NCBI GenBank assembly: GCA_014799395.1
Contig: JAAVID010000112.1
Location: 1 to 37,021 of the forward strand
Length of the DNA stretch: 37,021 nucleotides
Reading direction: 5' to 3'
From: Oscillospiraceae bacterium
Lineage (GTDB): Bacteria > Bacillota > Clostridia > Oscillospirales > Ruminococcaceae
Of the stretch, positions 1 to 6,640 are shown one piece after another (positions within the stretch are counted from its first letter, which is position 1; the number at the start of each line of letters is the position of its first letter). The position numbers were made by a program, and so were the translations under genes. The notes beneath the pieces are model-generated. The model had not been told where the DNA came from and did no database searches. It worked only from the letters and a program-made list of their open reading frames with translations.

Positions 1-149
1 AATTTCGCGAATCCCTCGTAGCGCTCTATATACTCGCACATGCCGTGCGACAGCATAAGCAGCGCCTTGGGCTTCTCGGGGGTATAAATGTAGAAATGCA
101 CGTCGCAAAGCCCGCTCGTGCTCGGAAATGTGCCTGTGATCTTCTTCAT
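1..149 (-). CDS. Alpha/beta hydrolase, N-terminal part only (runs off window)
   Basis: Only the first 49 residues are visible, because the gene runs off the left edge on the minus strand. The protein starts MKKITGTFPSTSG and then reads YIYTPEKPKALLMLSHGMCE. That is a first beta strand followed by an HG oxyanion-hole motif, as in the serine aminopeptidase S33 / monoacylglycerol lipase branch of alpha/beta hydrolases. The ATG at 149-147 is supported by an AAGGAG sequence 7 nt upstream. The catalytic Ser, Asp and His lie outside the window, so the substrate cannot be stated. No signal peptide is visible, so a cytoplasmic esterase or lysophospholipase-like role is likely. A candidate promoter and a small inverted repeat precede it. 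Confidence 0.75.
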   Translation of the reverse strand, partial: MKKITGTFPSTSGLCDVHFYIYTPEKPKALLMLSHGMCEYIERYEGFAK

Positions 150-170
150 GTGAATTCTCCTTATCGTATT

Positions 171-198
171 ATTTTATCTTTTTATAACCTTTGGTAAA
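171..198 (-). promoter_or_regulatory. Probable promoter of the hydrolase gene
   Basis: On the minus strand, TTTACC (198-193) and TAAAAT (176-171) are separated by 16 bp, about 20 nt upstream of the hydrolase ATG. The -35 box sits inside a perfect 7-bp inverted repeat, AACCTTT-GGT-AAAGGTT (186-202), which could be a repressor site. This is a call on sequence pattern only. Confidence 0.45.
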
Positions 199-209
199 GG
201 TTATTATTA

Positions 210-384
210 GGGCAATACCGCACAATTATTGTCGTTCGATTGCGCAGACAGATTTTTCGGCAGATTGTACAATGAGGACGACGCAAGGCTGTATGCCTTG
301 CTAGGACGAATTGTGCAATATGACGAAAAATATGCAAGTAAGCGGACGGCAAAGCCCGCAGGGCGGTAATTGTGCGGTGTTGCC
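210..384. mobile_element. MITE-like palindromic element, 175 bp
   Basis: The non-coding stretch between the GNAT and hydrolase genes is one long imperfect palindrome. The ends are inverted repeats: GGGCAATACCGCACAATTA (210-228) and TAATTGTGCGGTGTTGCC (367-384), with only two mismatches. Further in, ATTTTTCG (252-259) faces CGAAAAAT (324-331), and ATTGTACAAT (264-273) faces ATTGTGCAAT (310-319). The centre is a 7-bp hairpin, GCAAGGC/GCCTTGC (283-301). The right arm carries an extra small hairpin, GCCC-GCA-GGGC (354-364). TTA flanks both ends (207-209 and 385-387) and may be a target duplication. No reading frame fits a transposase, so a non-autonomous element is most likely. It may also act as a bidirectional terminator or transcript end. 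Confidence 0.7.
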
Positions 385-425
385 TTAGCCTTTGTGCTTT
401 GATTTATCGGCGCAGAAAATTTTTT

Positions 426-956
426 CTATAACCTGCGCTCCAATTGACAGTCAAACGGTTCGGCTTGAACGTGCTCTTGATCATAAACCTCCGCCTCAAC
501 GCAGCCCATAGCCTTATAGAACGCCTGTGATTCTACCGCCGAGTGCGCCGAGATGTACAGCTTTTCCGCGCCGTGCGCCCTTGCCCATTCGCACGCTCTC
601 GTGAACAATCCGCGTCCTATCCCTTTGCCGCGCATATCCTGCGAAACGTGTATACTTGTCAGGTCAAGATACTTCTGTTCACCGCCGAATAATTGCGGCT
701 CGACCGACGTAAAGCCTTTCAGTACATTACCCTCAAACGCTCCGTATACCACCCCGCCGCTTGTTACGGTGTTTTGCAGACACTTGACCAAAAAGGCGTA
801 GTCCTCTTCGTTCCAGTCGTCGATAAACGGATCGCTTTTGACTACCCATTCGCCGTCAATGCGCCGCCAACAGTCCGTGACGACCTGTCGGCGTATAAAC
901 CCTGCAAATAACTCTCTGTTTATTTCGTTGAATTTCAACTCTCTGTATTCTGCCAT
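426..956 (-). CDS. GNAT-family N-acetyltransferase
   Basis: This 176-residue protein has the GNAT acetyl-CoA-binding signature RGKGIG at residues 109-114, after the beta-strand segment LDLTSIHVS. The late motif SAVESQAFYKAMGC is the usual C-terminal helix and strand of the fold. GNAT enzymes transfer an acetyl group from acetyl-CoA to an amine on a small molecule, peptide or protein; the acceptor here cannot be read from sequence. The ATG at 956 has a GGAGG site 5 nt upstream. The start lies inside the end of trmB (22-nt overlap), so the two genes are probably translated from one message. The closest general type is a stand-alone cytoplasmic acetyltransferase. The name is secure at family level only. 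Confidence 0.85.
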   Translation of the reverse strand: MAEYRELKFNEINRELFAGFIRRQVVTDCWRRIDGEWVVKSDPFIDDWNEEDYAFLVKCLQNTVTSGGVVYGAFEGNVLKGFTSVEPQLFGGEQKYLDLTSIHVSQDMRGKGIGRGLFTRACEWARAHGAEKLYISAHSAVESQAFYKAMGCVEAEVYDQEHVQAEPFDCQLERRL

Positions 957-1630
957 AACCCTCCATTGACCGCCTCAAGACGATAAATAGGCTGTCCGAG
1001 GTCGCTGAACCTTTTTTCGTATTCCGTCACTATGTTTCCCTCAAATCCGCTGTTATGTAAGTCCAGCGAAATATTTTTCATCGGAAATCCGCATTGCGAA
1101 AACTGCTCTATCGAAAACTCAAAAAAGTGCATATTATCGGTTTTCTGGTGAATTTCCGCGCCATCCTTGAGAACGCGGCGGTAGATCTCCAGAAAACGCG
1201 CGTGCGTAAGCCGATGATTGGCGTACTGCTTTTTCGGGAACGGACAGCTGAAATTCAAAAACAGCCTGTCGACGGTATGCTCGCGGAACATATGGTCGAG
1301 ATACTCCGCCTGCCCCATACAAAACCGCAGGTTCGGCAGGTTCAGCGCCATTTCCGCCTCCGCGCCCGTGACGAGGACATTGGGCGTTTTCTCTATCGCG
1401 ATAAGGTTTATATCGGGGCAGCGCTTGGCGAACTCCACCGCAAACCCGCCCTTTCCGCACCCTATCTCCAGATAGAGCGGATTTGAGTTGCCGAACGTCT
1501 TTTCGGAGCTGACAAAAAATTCCTCCGAAAGCGGGTCGTTTGCGTGCTCGTTCTGACACTGCATATACAGCATTACGGGCTTGCAGGCGGCCAGGCGCTC
1601 GTCGAGGTTCTTTTTTCTTCTCATTCGCAT
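935..1630 (-). CDS. trmB: tRNA (guanine-N7)-methyltransferase
   Basis: TrmB methylates N7 of guanine 46 in the variable loop of tRNA using S-adenosylmethionine. The 231-residue protein has the SAM-binding motif LEIGCGKGGF at residues 54-63, an acidic strand end at residue 80 (IAIEKT), the QKTDN motif at 162-166 and the C-terminal TEYEKRF typical of the family. The ATG at 1630 follows AGGAG by 9 nt. The loop that normally reads SDPWPK reads SCPFPK here, so Cys129 replaces the aspartate treated as the active-site residue in the E. coli enzyme. The rest of the loop (KKQYANHRLT) is intact, so this may be a lineage variant, not a dead enzyme. The gene overlaps the downstream acetyltransferase gene. 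Copy 1 of a structured repeat fills its upstream region. Confidence 0.9.
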   Translation of the reverse strand: MRMRRKKNLDERLAACKPVMLYMQCQNEHANDPLSEEFFVSSEKTFGNSNPLYLEIGCGKGGFAVEFAKRCPDINLIAIEKTPNVLVTGAEAEMALNLPNLRFCMGQAEYLDHMFREHTVDRLFLNFSCPFPKKQYANHRLTHARFLEIYRRVLKDGAEIHQKTDNMHFFEFSIEQFSQCGFPMKNISLDLHNSGFEGNIVTEYEKRFSDLGQPIYRLEAVNGGLWQNTES

Positions 1631-1661
1631 GATCTATATCTCCTGTCGGAAATTACTGTTT

Positions 1662-1820
1662 TCAGACTGTCGATAAACCCTCGCACCGCGCCGCCGCTTT
1701 GCGGCGGCGCTTACTTCGTCAAAACTATAACGGCAGGCATAAAGCCTAGCCGTTATAGTTTTTCCTCGTCTGCGAGTGTTTCTCGACAGTCTGGGAAATG
1801 CGAGTAAAAAAATACTTTTT
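1662..1820. repeat. Structured dispersed repeat, copy 1
   Basis: This intergenic element is shared with 14730-14889. It folds into nested stems. An outer 11-bp stem joins CAGACTGTCGA (1663-1673) to TCGACAGTCTG (1783-1793). A 6-bp stem joins CTCGCA (1680-1685) to TGCGAG (1771-1776), with symmetric 6-nt internal loops. Inside are a 10-bp GC hairpin (1688-1697 with 1701-1710, loop TTT) and a 14-bp hairpin (1721-1734 with 1749-1762). The latter is extended by AGGC/GCCT around an ATAAA loop. Homology continues to ACTTTTT at 1820, just before the gtrA-like stop codon. Read on the minus strand it lies 3' of the GtrA gene and 5' of trmB. It could be a mobile palindromic element or a structured RNA; the sequence alone does not decide. 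Confidence 0.8.
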
Positions 1821-1831
1821 CTACAGCTGTA

Positions 1832-2407
1832 TTACTGTTTTTTCGGTTTTTTCGATTTTTTCATTCTGAATACAAATATCTTGCTGAGTATATAATTCAA
1901 TATCAGCACGACAACGTTCGAGAAAACCTTTGCGCAGAACTCGTAAACGGCGTTGTGCAGACCCGGCAGATCAACGAGCAGAAACATTATCAGCAAGTCC
2001 ACAAACAGCGTGGCTATACGCGAGGCGTACAGCTTGAGCGCCTCCACGATAAACTTTCCGACGGTATTCGCGGTGCTGTTGAAAACGTACACCCTGTTTG
2101 TCAGAAACGCGAACGTTACCGACAAAAACCACGAAATTATAACCGGCAGCGCCGTTTTGCTCTCGATCCCCAAGTGCGATGTGATGTTGAATATCCACGC
2201 AAGCCATTTCGGCACGCTCTCCTCGTCGGGAAAGATAACGCGGCACAGATAATACGAGACCATTGAGATTATCGTCGTCCCGATGCCGAAAACGAAGTAC
2301 AGGATTATCTCCTTGTGCTTTTTGCAGAAGTCCCGCCTGCCCTCCTTGGTTTTCAGCACGGCAAGCGTTTCCTTTACGTCTATTCCCTTTATCTTAATGA
2401 AAAACAC
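1832..2407 (-). CDS. GtrA-family membrane protein
   Basis: This 191-residue protein has about four membrane helices: roughly residues 34-58 (ILYFVFGIGTTIISMVSYYL), 85-108, 122-145 and 155-180. It also has the family hallmark FAFLTNRVYVF. GtrA proteins are thought to move undecaprenyl-phosphate-linked sugars across the membrane for cell-wall or surface glycan modification; the sugar here is unknown. The C-terminus is strongly basic (KKSKKPKKQ). The start is taken as GTG at 2407, but an AGAGG sequence lies directly against it. Initiation a few codons later, around MFFI-K, cannot be excluded. It is transcribed divergently from the Ter operon, behind its own promoter. Confidence 0.85.
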   Translation of the reverse strand: MFFIKIKGIDVKETLAVLKTKEGRRDFCKKHKEIILYFVFGIGTTIISMVSYYLCRVIFPDEESVPKWLAWIFNITSHLGIESKTALPVIISWFLSVTFAFLTNRVYVFNSTANTVGKFIVEALKLYASRIATLFVDLLIMFLLVDLPGLHNAVYEFCAKVFSNVVVLILNYILSKIFVFRMKKSKKPKKQ

Positions 2408-2428
2408 CCTCTATAATTTAATAGTAAT

Positions 2429-2457
2429 ATTCTACCATATTTTTTCAAAAAAATCAA
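2429..2457 (-). promoter_or_regulatory. Promoter of the GtrA-family gene
   Basis: On the minus strand, TTGATT (2457-2452) and TAGAAT (2434-2429) are separated by 17 bp, giving a very short leader before the GTG at 2407. Just upstream of the -35 box is a perfect inverted repeat, TACACA-AG-TGTGTA (2459-2472), which could be an operator. It also lies between this promoter and the Ter operon promoter. Confidence 0.6.
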
Positions 2458-2599
2458 GTACACAAGTGTGTAATTTTTCAAATATTTGGATACATCATTT
2501 TCTGCATTGTTTTATGGATTTAGTTGAACTTAGTGAAAAAAATTTTGTTGTTTTTTCACAGCGCGGAGTGCGCAAGTCCGTAATTTTTTGTCAAAACTA

Positions 2600-2628
2600 T
2601 TGACATATCGGGAAAATTAAGGTATAAT
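2600..2628 (+). promoter_or_regulatory. Near-consensus sigma-A promoter of the Ter stress operon
   Basis: TTGACA (2600-2605) and TATAAT (2623-2628) are both perfect consensus hexamers with a 17-bp spacer. Transcription should begin near 2635. That places the first in-frame ATG (2634) at the transcript start and supports translation from 2685. Such a strong core promoter implies either high constitutive output or tight control by a repressor or signal not visible here. Confidence 0.85.
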
Positions 2629-2684
2629 GTATTTTGAACATTTATGGGTATGTGGCGCCCGATTTATTAACGGAGGATAAAAAA

Positions 2685-3326
2685 ATGTCCGATTACATCA
2701 GAAGATTACCCGTGTACCTGCTGCTTGACTGCAGCGGCTCTATGGCAGGAGAACCTATCGAAGCCGTGAAGCAGGGCATAAAAACGCTTATCTCGGAGCT
2801 GAAGGGCGACCCCCAGGCGCTTGAGACCGCGTTTCTGTCCATTATCACGTTCGACAGCTCCGCGCGGCAGATAAGCCCCCTCACCGAGCTTATGGTGTTT
2901 AAAGAGCCGCAGATACAGGCGGGCGGCGCAACGGCTCTCGGCGGCGCTCTGAAAGTGCTCGCGGAGTGCATTACAAACGAGGTCCACACCTCCACTGCCA
3001 CTCAAAAGGGCGACTGGAAGCCGCTGGTATTCCTTATGACCGACGGCGCGCCCACGGATAACCTCGACGAAGGCATAGACGCTATACAGAAGGTCTCCAC
3101 GGGCAATATCATAGCCTGCGGCGCGGGCGCTAACGCGAACGCGAATACGCTCAAGAAAATTACCAACAACGTGCTTATGATGAACAATCTCACGGCAGGC
3201 GATATGGCACAGTTCTTCGCGTGGGTATCCAGCTCCATAAAGGCAAGCTCCAAGAGTATCGACGCCAAGCCCGGCGACCCGATAGAGCTCCCGCCGCCCC
3301 CTCAGGGCTTTGTTATCGTACCTTAA
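2685..3326 (+). CDS. terY: VWA-domain protein, TerY type
   Basis: From the ATG at 2685 the protein has 213 residues and is almost entirely one von Willebrand A domain. The metal-ion-dependent adhesion site is complete: D15-x-S17-x-S19 in DCSGSM, T83 in GGATALGG and D120 in MTDGAP. The tail IELPPPPQGFVIVP is proline-rich, as in TerY/YegL proteins. TerY-type VWA proteins act with a PP2C-type phosphatase and a kinase-like protein in Ter chemical-stress systems, probably as a metal-dependent assembly or sensing subunit in the cytoplasm; both partners are encoded next. The start is chosen because GGAGG lies 9 nt upstream and because an earlier in-frame ATG (2634) falls at the predicted transcript start. 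The next gene begins 20 nt after this stop. Confidence 0.88.
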   Translation: MSDYIRRLPVYLLLDCSGSMAGEPIEAVKQGIKTLISELKGDPQALETAFLSIITFDSSARQISPLTELMVFKEPQIQAGGATALGGALKVLAECITNEVHTSTATQKGDWKPLVFLMTDGAPTDNLDEGIDAIQKVSTGNIIACGAGANANANTLKKITNNVLMMNNLTAGDMAQFFAWVSSSIKASSKSIDAKPGDPIELPPPPQGFVIVP

Positions 3327-3345
3327 CGGTATACAGGTGAACCGA

Positions 3346-4830
3346 ATGGACAAAACCGAATTGACCACCGCCGACGATAACAGCGGGCTCAAAGCCGAAC
3401 AGCAGCTTTCGGTAACGCTCGATGATATTAAAGAAAAAACGGGAATAATGTCGGCGGAAAAGTATCTGAAAATACAAAAGTCGCTTAGCGAAAAAAGCGG
3501 CGGCACTGCCGCGCCCGAAACCGCCGAAAAGCCCGATAAGCCGGCGGAAAACGCGCCGGACACGGATAATTCACAAAGCGTGAAAAAAGGCAAAGCTTCA
3601 TCCAAAAAGCGGGAAAGCGCCCCGCTCGCGCCCGCTCCGCACCTCTCGGATATGGAGGTAATGGAGCATACGGCTTCTATCTGGCAATATAAGGAAATTA
3701 TCGACAATGGCACGGAAATGCATTCGGAATATCACGAAAAGCGCACCGTTACGCCGTTTGCCGAAATTATTGGCGCCCGCGTGCGCGGCAAAAAACACAA
3801 GCACGAGGGCACTAACTGCGACGATTATTTTGAGACCGCCGTCACCGACGATTGTGTGATCGTTATCGTGTGCGACGGCGCGGGCTCAAAGCCGCTGTCG
3901 AGGATAGGCTCGCGGGTCAGCGCGGAGAGCGCGGCGGCGTACCTCAAGACCAGGACAACGGAACTGTTCGCGAATATGCCCGCGCTCAAATCGGGTCTGG
4001 CTGCGGATCTGAGCTCGGCGGAGTTTATGGCGGCTTGCGGACGTATCGCGCCTTTGGTGCAGGAAGCGGCAAGAGAGGCGTTCGCGGCGCAGCAGAAAGC
4101 CCTCGGCGAGCTGTCCGGGGACAAGAAATACGAGGACGCGCTCGGCAGGAAGCCCGTTATCGGCGACCTTTCGACGACGTTCCTCGCGGCGGTGATCGTG
4201 CCCGTGGAGGTCGGCGGCAAGCCGCAGACCTTTATGGCGTGCGTGCAGATCGGCGACGGCTGTATCTGCGCCGTTGACAGCACCGCCGACAGCGCTCACT
4301 GTCTTAAACTCTTAGGCGAGGCGGACAGCGGCGCGTTTTCGGGAGAGACCGATTTTCTCTCCGAAAAGAACACAAAAGCCGAGGTTATCGGCGCTAAAAC
4401 GCGCATTTCGCGCGGAAACTCCGATACGGTCATGCTGATGTCGGACGGCGTGGCGGACGACTACTTCCCCGCCCTGCCGATGATGGAACGGCTGTATCTC
4501 GACCTTTGTCTGAACGGTATACTCCCTATGGGCGGCGCTCACGACGGCAATGGCGGCGAGGATCCCGCGCCTATACGGTTTCGGTCGGTGTCGCTCACTC
4601 AGCAGAGCGTGGCGCTGCAATACGCCAAGCAGCTGCTCGGCGACAAGTCCGAGGCGGCTATGTCGGCGCTCTGGGACAAGCGCGATATGCTGTGGTGCCA
4701 TTCACTGGAGGCGTTCAGAATGAATATCGGCGACACTCCCGAAGAGCGTCTGCGCGTCTGGCTGGACAATTACAACGAGCGCGGATCGTTCGACGACAGA
4801 ACGCTTACCGTTATTCGTCTTTCAAGGTGA
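3346..4830 (+). CDS. PP2C-type Ser/Thr phosphatase of the TerY triad
   Basis: This 494-residue protein has a divergent PP2C domain at about residues 135-490. Metal-binding motifs are visible in order: GTNCDDYF (155-162), VCDGAGSK (175-182), QIGDGC, LMSDGVADDYF and a final DDRTL. These are the aspartates that hold the Mn/Mg pair in PP2C_2 phosphatases. The first 135 residues are low in complexity (Pro, Ala, Lys, Glu), with no recognised fold, and may be a flexible tether. The expected role is reversing phosphorylation by the kinase encoded next. The ATG at 3346 is preceded by AGGTGA with 5-nt spacing. In-frame TTG (3310) and GTG (3337) starts are possible but lack better sites. A 274-nt gap separates this gene from the kinase gene. 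Confidence 0.85.
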   Translation: MDKTELTTADDNSGLKAEQQLSVTLDDIKEKTGIMSAEKYLKIQKSLSEKSGGTAAPETAEKPDKPAENAPDTDNSQSVKKGKASSKKRESAPLAPAPHLSDMEVMEHTASIWQYKEIIDNGTEMHSEYHEKRTVTPFAEIIGARVRGKKHKHEGTNCDDYFETAVTDDCVIVIVCDGAGSKPLSRIGSRVSAESAAAYLKTRTTELFANMPALKSGLAADLSSAEFMAACGRIAPLVQEAAREAFAAQQKALGELSGDKKYEDALGRKPVIGDLSTTFLAAVIVPVEVGGKPQTFMACVQIGDGCICAVDSTADSAHCLKLLGEADSGAFSGETDFLSEKNTKAEVIGAKTRISRGNSDTVMLMSDGVADDYFPALPMMERLYLDLCLNGILPMGGAHDGNGGEDPAPIRFRSVSLTQQSVALQYAKQLLGDKSEAAMSALWDKRDMLWCHSLEAFRMNIGDTPEERLRVWLDNYNERGSFDDRTLTVIRLSR

Positions 4831-5104
4831 TTTTTTGATACTTTTTTGAAGCAAAAAACGGGCTTGTTTTTAAACGCGAAATTTCCCGGGGATTTCCAAC
4901 GGTCGCTTATCCGATGATCCCTTTTATTAACGGATATATCGGCATTTTAAAAATCTCGGAAAACGCTCAAAAAATGAGTGGATTTTAAATCCGAAATCGG
5001 GATTTTTAACTCGGTTGTTTCGCAATTAAAAAAAGTGTTCTGAAATCGCTCAAAAATAACGTTAAAAAATGATGTTTTTATATTAACGCGGAAGGGTAAT
5101 ACTA
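4831..5104 (+). other. AT-rich 274-nt intergenic gap inside the Ter operon
   Basis: This is the only long gap in the operon. No reading frame or clear promoter was found. It contains a partial direct repeat, GAAAACGCTCAAAAA (4959-4973) and GAAATCGCTCAAAAA (5042-5056). It also has a weak hairpin around 4911-4941, where CCGAT and ATCC face GGAT and ATCGG. A TATATT sequence at 5079-5084 lacks a matching -35 box. It may hold a processing site, an internal promoter or a small RNA. Confidence 0.4.
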
Positions 5105-6589
5105 ATGAGAAGCGGCGAAGTGCTTACTGCCATACTGGAAAACGGCAGTCAAATTAAATATGTTTACGACGCAAACGCGCCGCGCGGCGGTATGAAGCAC
5201 ACGTTTTTCACACCCGATAAGCGGTTTGCGGTGCAGTTTTTCAACAATCCGCGCGACTCCGAAAATCCGCGTATGCAGGATCGTATACGCACCATTGTGG
5301 GTATCTATAACCCCACGCTCTCCGAGGCGGACGGAGGGGCGCTCGGAAACACCGAAAAGACCGCGGATTATTTCAGACAGCGGTTCTGCTGGCCTGTGGC
5401 GATCGTGAAAAGTCCACAATTCGGCATAGTCTGCCCGACCTATCCGAGCAACTTTTTCTTCGGCGATGGCGCTTCGGCGGTGCTGAATTTAAAGGGCAAG
5501 GACAAAAAATCCAACTGGTTCACGGGACGCAACCGAAAGTATCTCGAGCCCGCCGAGCGCGGCGACTTCCGCACTATGCTGAAAACCGCGATAGGGCTTT
5601 CGAGGACTGTGCGGCGTATGCACCAGGCGGGACTGGCGCACTCCGACTTGTCCTGCAACAACGTGCTTATCGACCCGAAAAGCGGCTCGGCTGTCGTAAT
5701 TGATATTGATTCGCTGGTCGTGCCGAACAAGTACGCGCCCGAGGTCGTGGGAACGCGCGGCTATATCGCGCCCGAAGTCTTGGCGACGCTGGAGCTCGAC
5801 TACAACGACAGCCGGCGCGCTCTGCCGTGTGTGCAGACCGATCTTCACGCGCTTCCCGTGCTTATCTACGAATACCTGTTTTTCCGTCACCCGCTTATCG
5901 GGCCTAAGATATACAGCGCCAAAAGCGCGGAGGAGGACGATTTTCTGGCGCTCGGCGAAAAGGCGACGTTTATTGAAAATCCGGACGACCGCTCAAACCG
6001 TCCGCCCGATCTCAACGTCACGATACAATCGCTTTCAAAGGGCTTGGAGAAGCTGTTTCTGAGGGCATTTGTGGACGGTCTGCACAATCCCTCCGAGCGT
6101 CCTACCGCTATGGAATGGGAGACCGAGCTTTTAAAGGCTTGGGACAGACTTGTTCCCTGCGCTAACCCGAGCTGCGAGAAAAAGTGGTTCATACTCCGCG
6201 ACGAGCGCACGCCCGTTTGTCCGTTCTGCGGAACGCGCGCCGCGGGGAAGATAATCCGTCTCGGCTTCAAGAGCGAAATGCGCGGCAAGAAAGGCGTTTA
6301 CCGCGGCAAGAGCGAGGTGATCGTCTACGACAAAATGCCGCTGTTCGACTGGCACGTTTTCTCAAACGTTCACAATGATGAAAAAGCCGACCCGTCGATG
6401 CGCGCGTATATCGCGTATTACAACGGAATGTGGCTGCTCGTCAACAACGGTATCGAGGGTATGACGTCGCCGTCGGGCAGGCTCGTGCCGAAAGGGAGCG
6501 CCGTGGAGCTGAAGGACATGGCGATGTTCAGAATGAGCAACAAGGAGAACGGGCTGCTCTGCGAAACGATGATAATCGGCAATAGTTGA
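5105..6589 (+). CDS. Protein kinase-like protein with zinc ribbon and FHA-like tail
   Basis: This 494-residue protein has a divergent eukaryotic-type kinase domain at about residues 15-350. The catalytic loop is HSDLSCNNVL (H179, D181, N186), the DFG position reads D200-I-D202, and GTRGYIAPEV (216-225) carries the APE motif. The usual VAIK lysine seems to be Gln44 in FAVQFF, so ATP anchoring may differ or activity may be weak. Next comes a zinc ribbon, CANPSC then CPFC. The C-terminal 100 residues (MWLLVNNG..., LVPKGSAVELKD) resemble an FHA-type beta sandwich, a phosphothreonine reader; this last call is tentative. With the VWA and PP2C genes it completes the TerY triad. The ATG follows AAGGG by about 9 nt. 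Confidence 0.8.
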   Translation: MRSGEVLTAILENGSQIKYVYDANAPRGGMKHTFFTPDKRFAVQFFNNPRDSENPRMQDRIRTIVGIYNPTLSEADGGALGNTEKTADYFRQRFCWPVAIVKSPQFGIVCPTYPSNFFFGDGASAVLNLKGKDKKSNWFTGRNRKYLEPAERGDFRTMLKTAIGLSRTVRRMHQAGLAHSDLSCNNVLIDPKSGSAVVIDIDSLVVPNKYAPEVVGTRGYIAPEVLATLELDYNDSRRALPCVQTDLHALPVLIYEYLFFRHPLIGPKIYSAKSAEEDDFLALGEKATFIENPDDRSNRPPDLNVTIQSLSKGLEKLFLRAFVDGLHNPSERPTAMEWETELLKAWDRLVPCANPSCEKKWFILRDERTPVCPFCGTRAAGKIIRLGFKSEMRGKKGVYRGKSEVIVYDKMPLFDWHVFSNVHNDEKADPSMRAYIAYYNGMWLLVNNGIEGMTSPSGRLVPKGSAVELKDMAMFRMSNKENGLLCETMIIGNS

Positions 6590-6640
6590 GAATTATGCCA
6601 AATACGGCATATAACTTTAGTGAAAGAAAGGAAACGATAA

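Noticed and set aside
2634-2684. An upstream start for the VWA protein at 2634
   Set aside because: This ATG coincides with the predicted transcript start and has no ribosome site, whereas 2685 has GGAGG at good spacing.
2706-3713. A 335-codon minus-strand frame crossing the VWA and PP2C genes
   Set aside because: It spans two real genes and their junction, with no start signal or domain.
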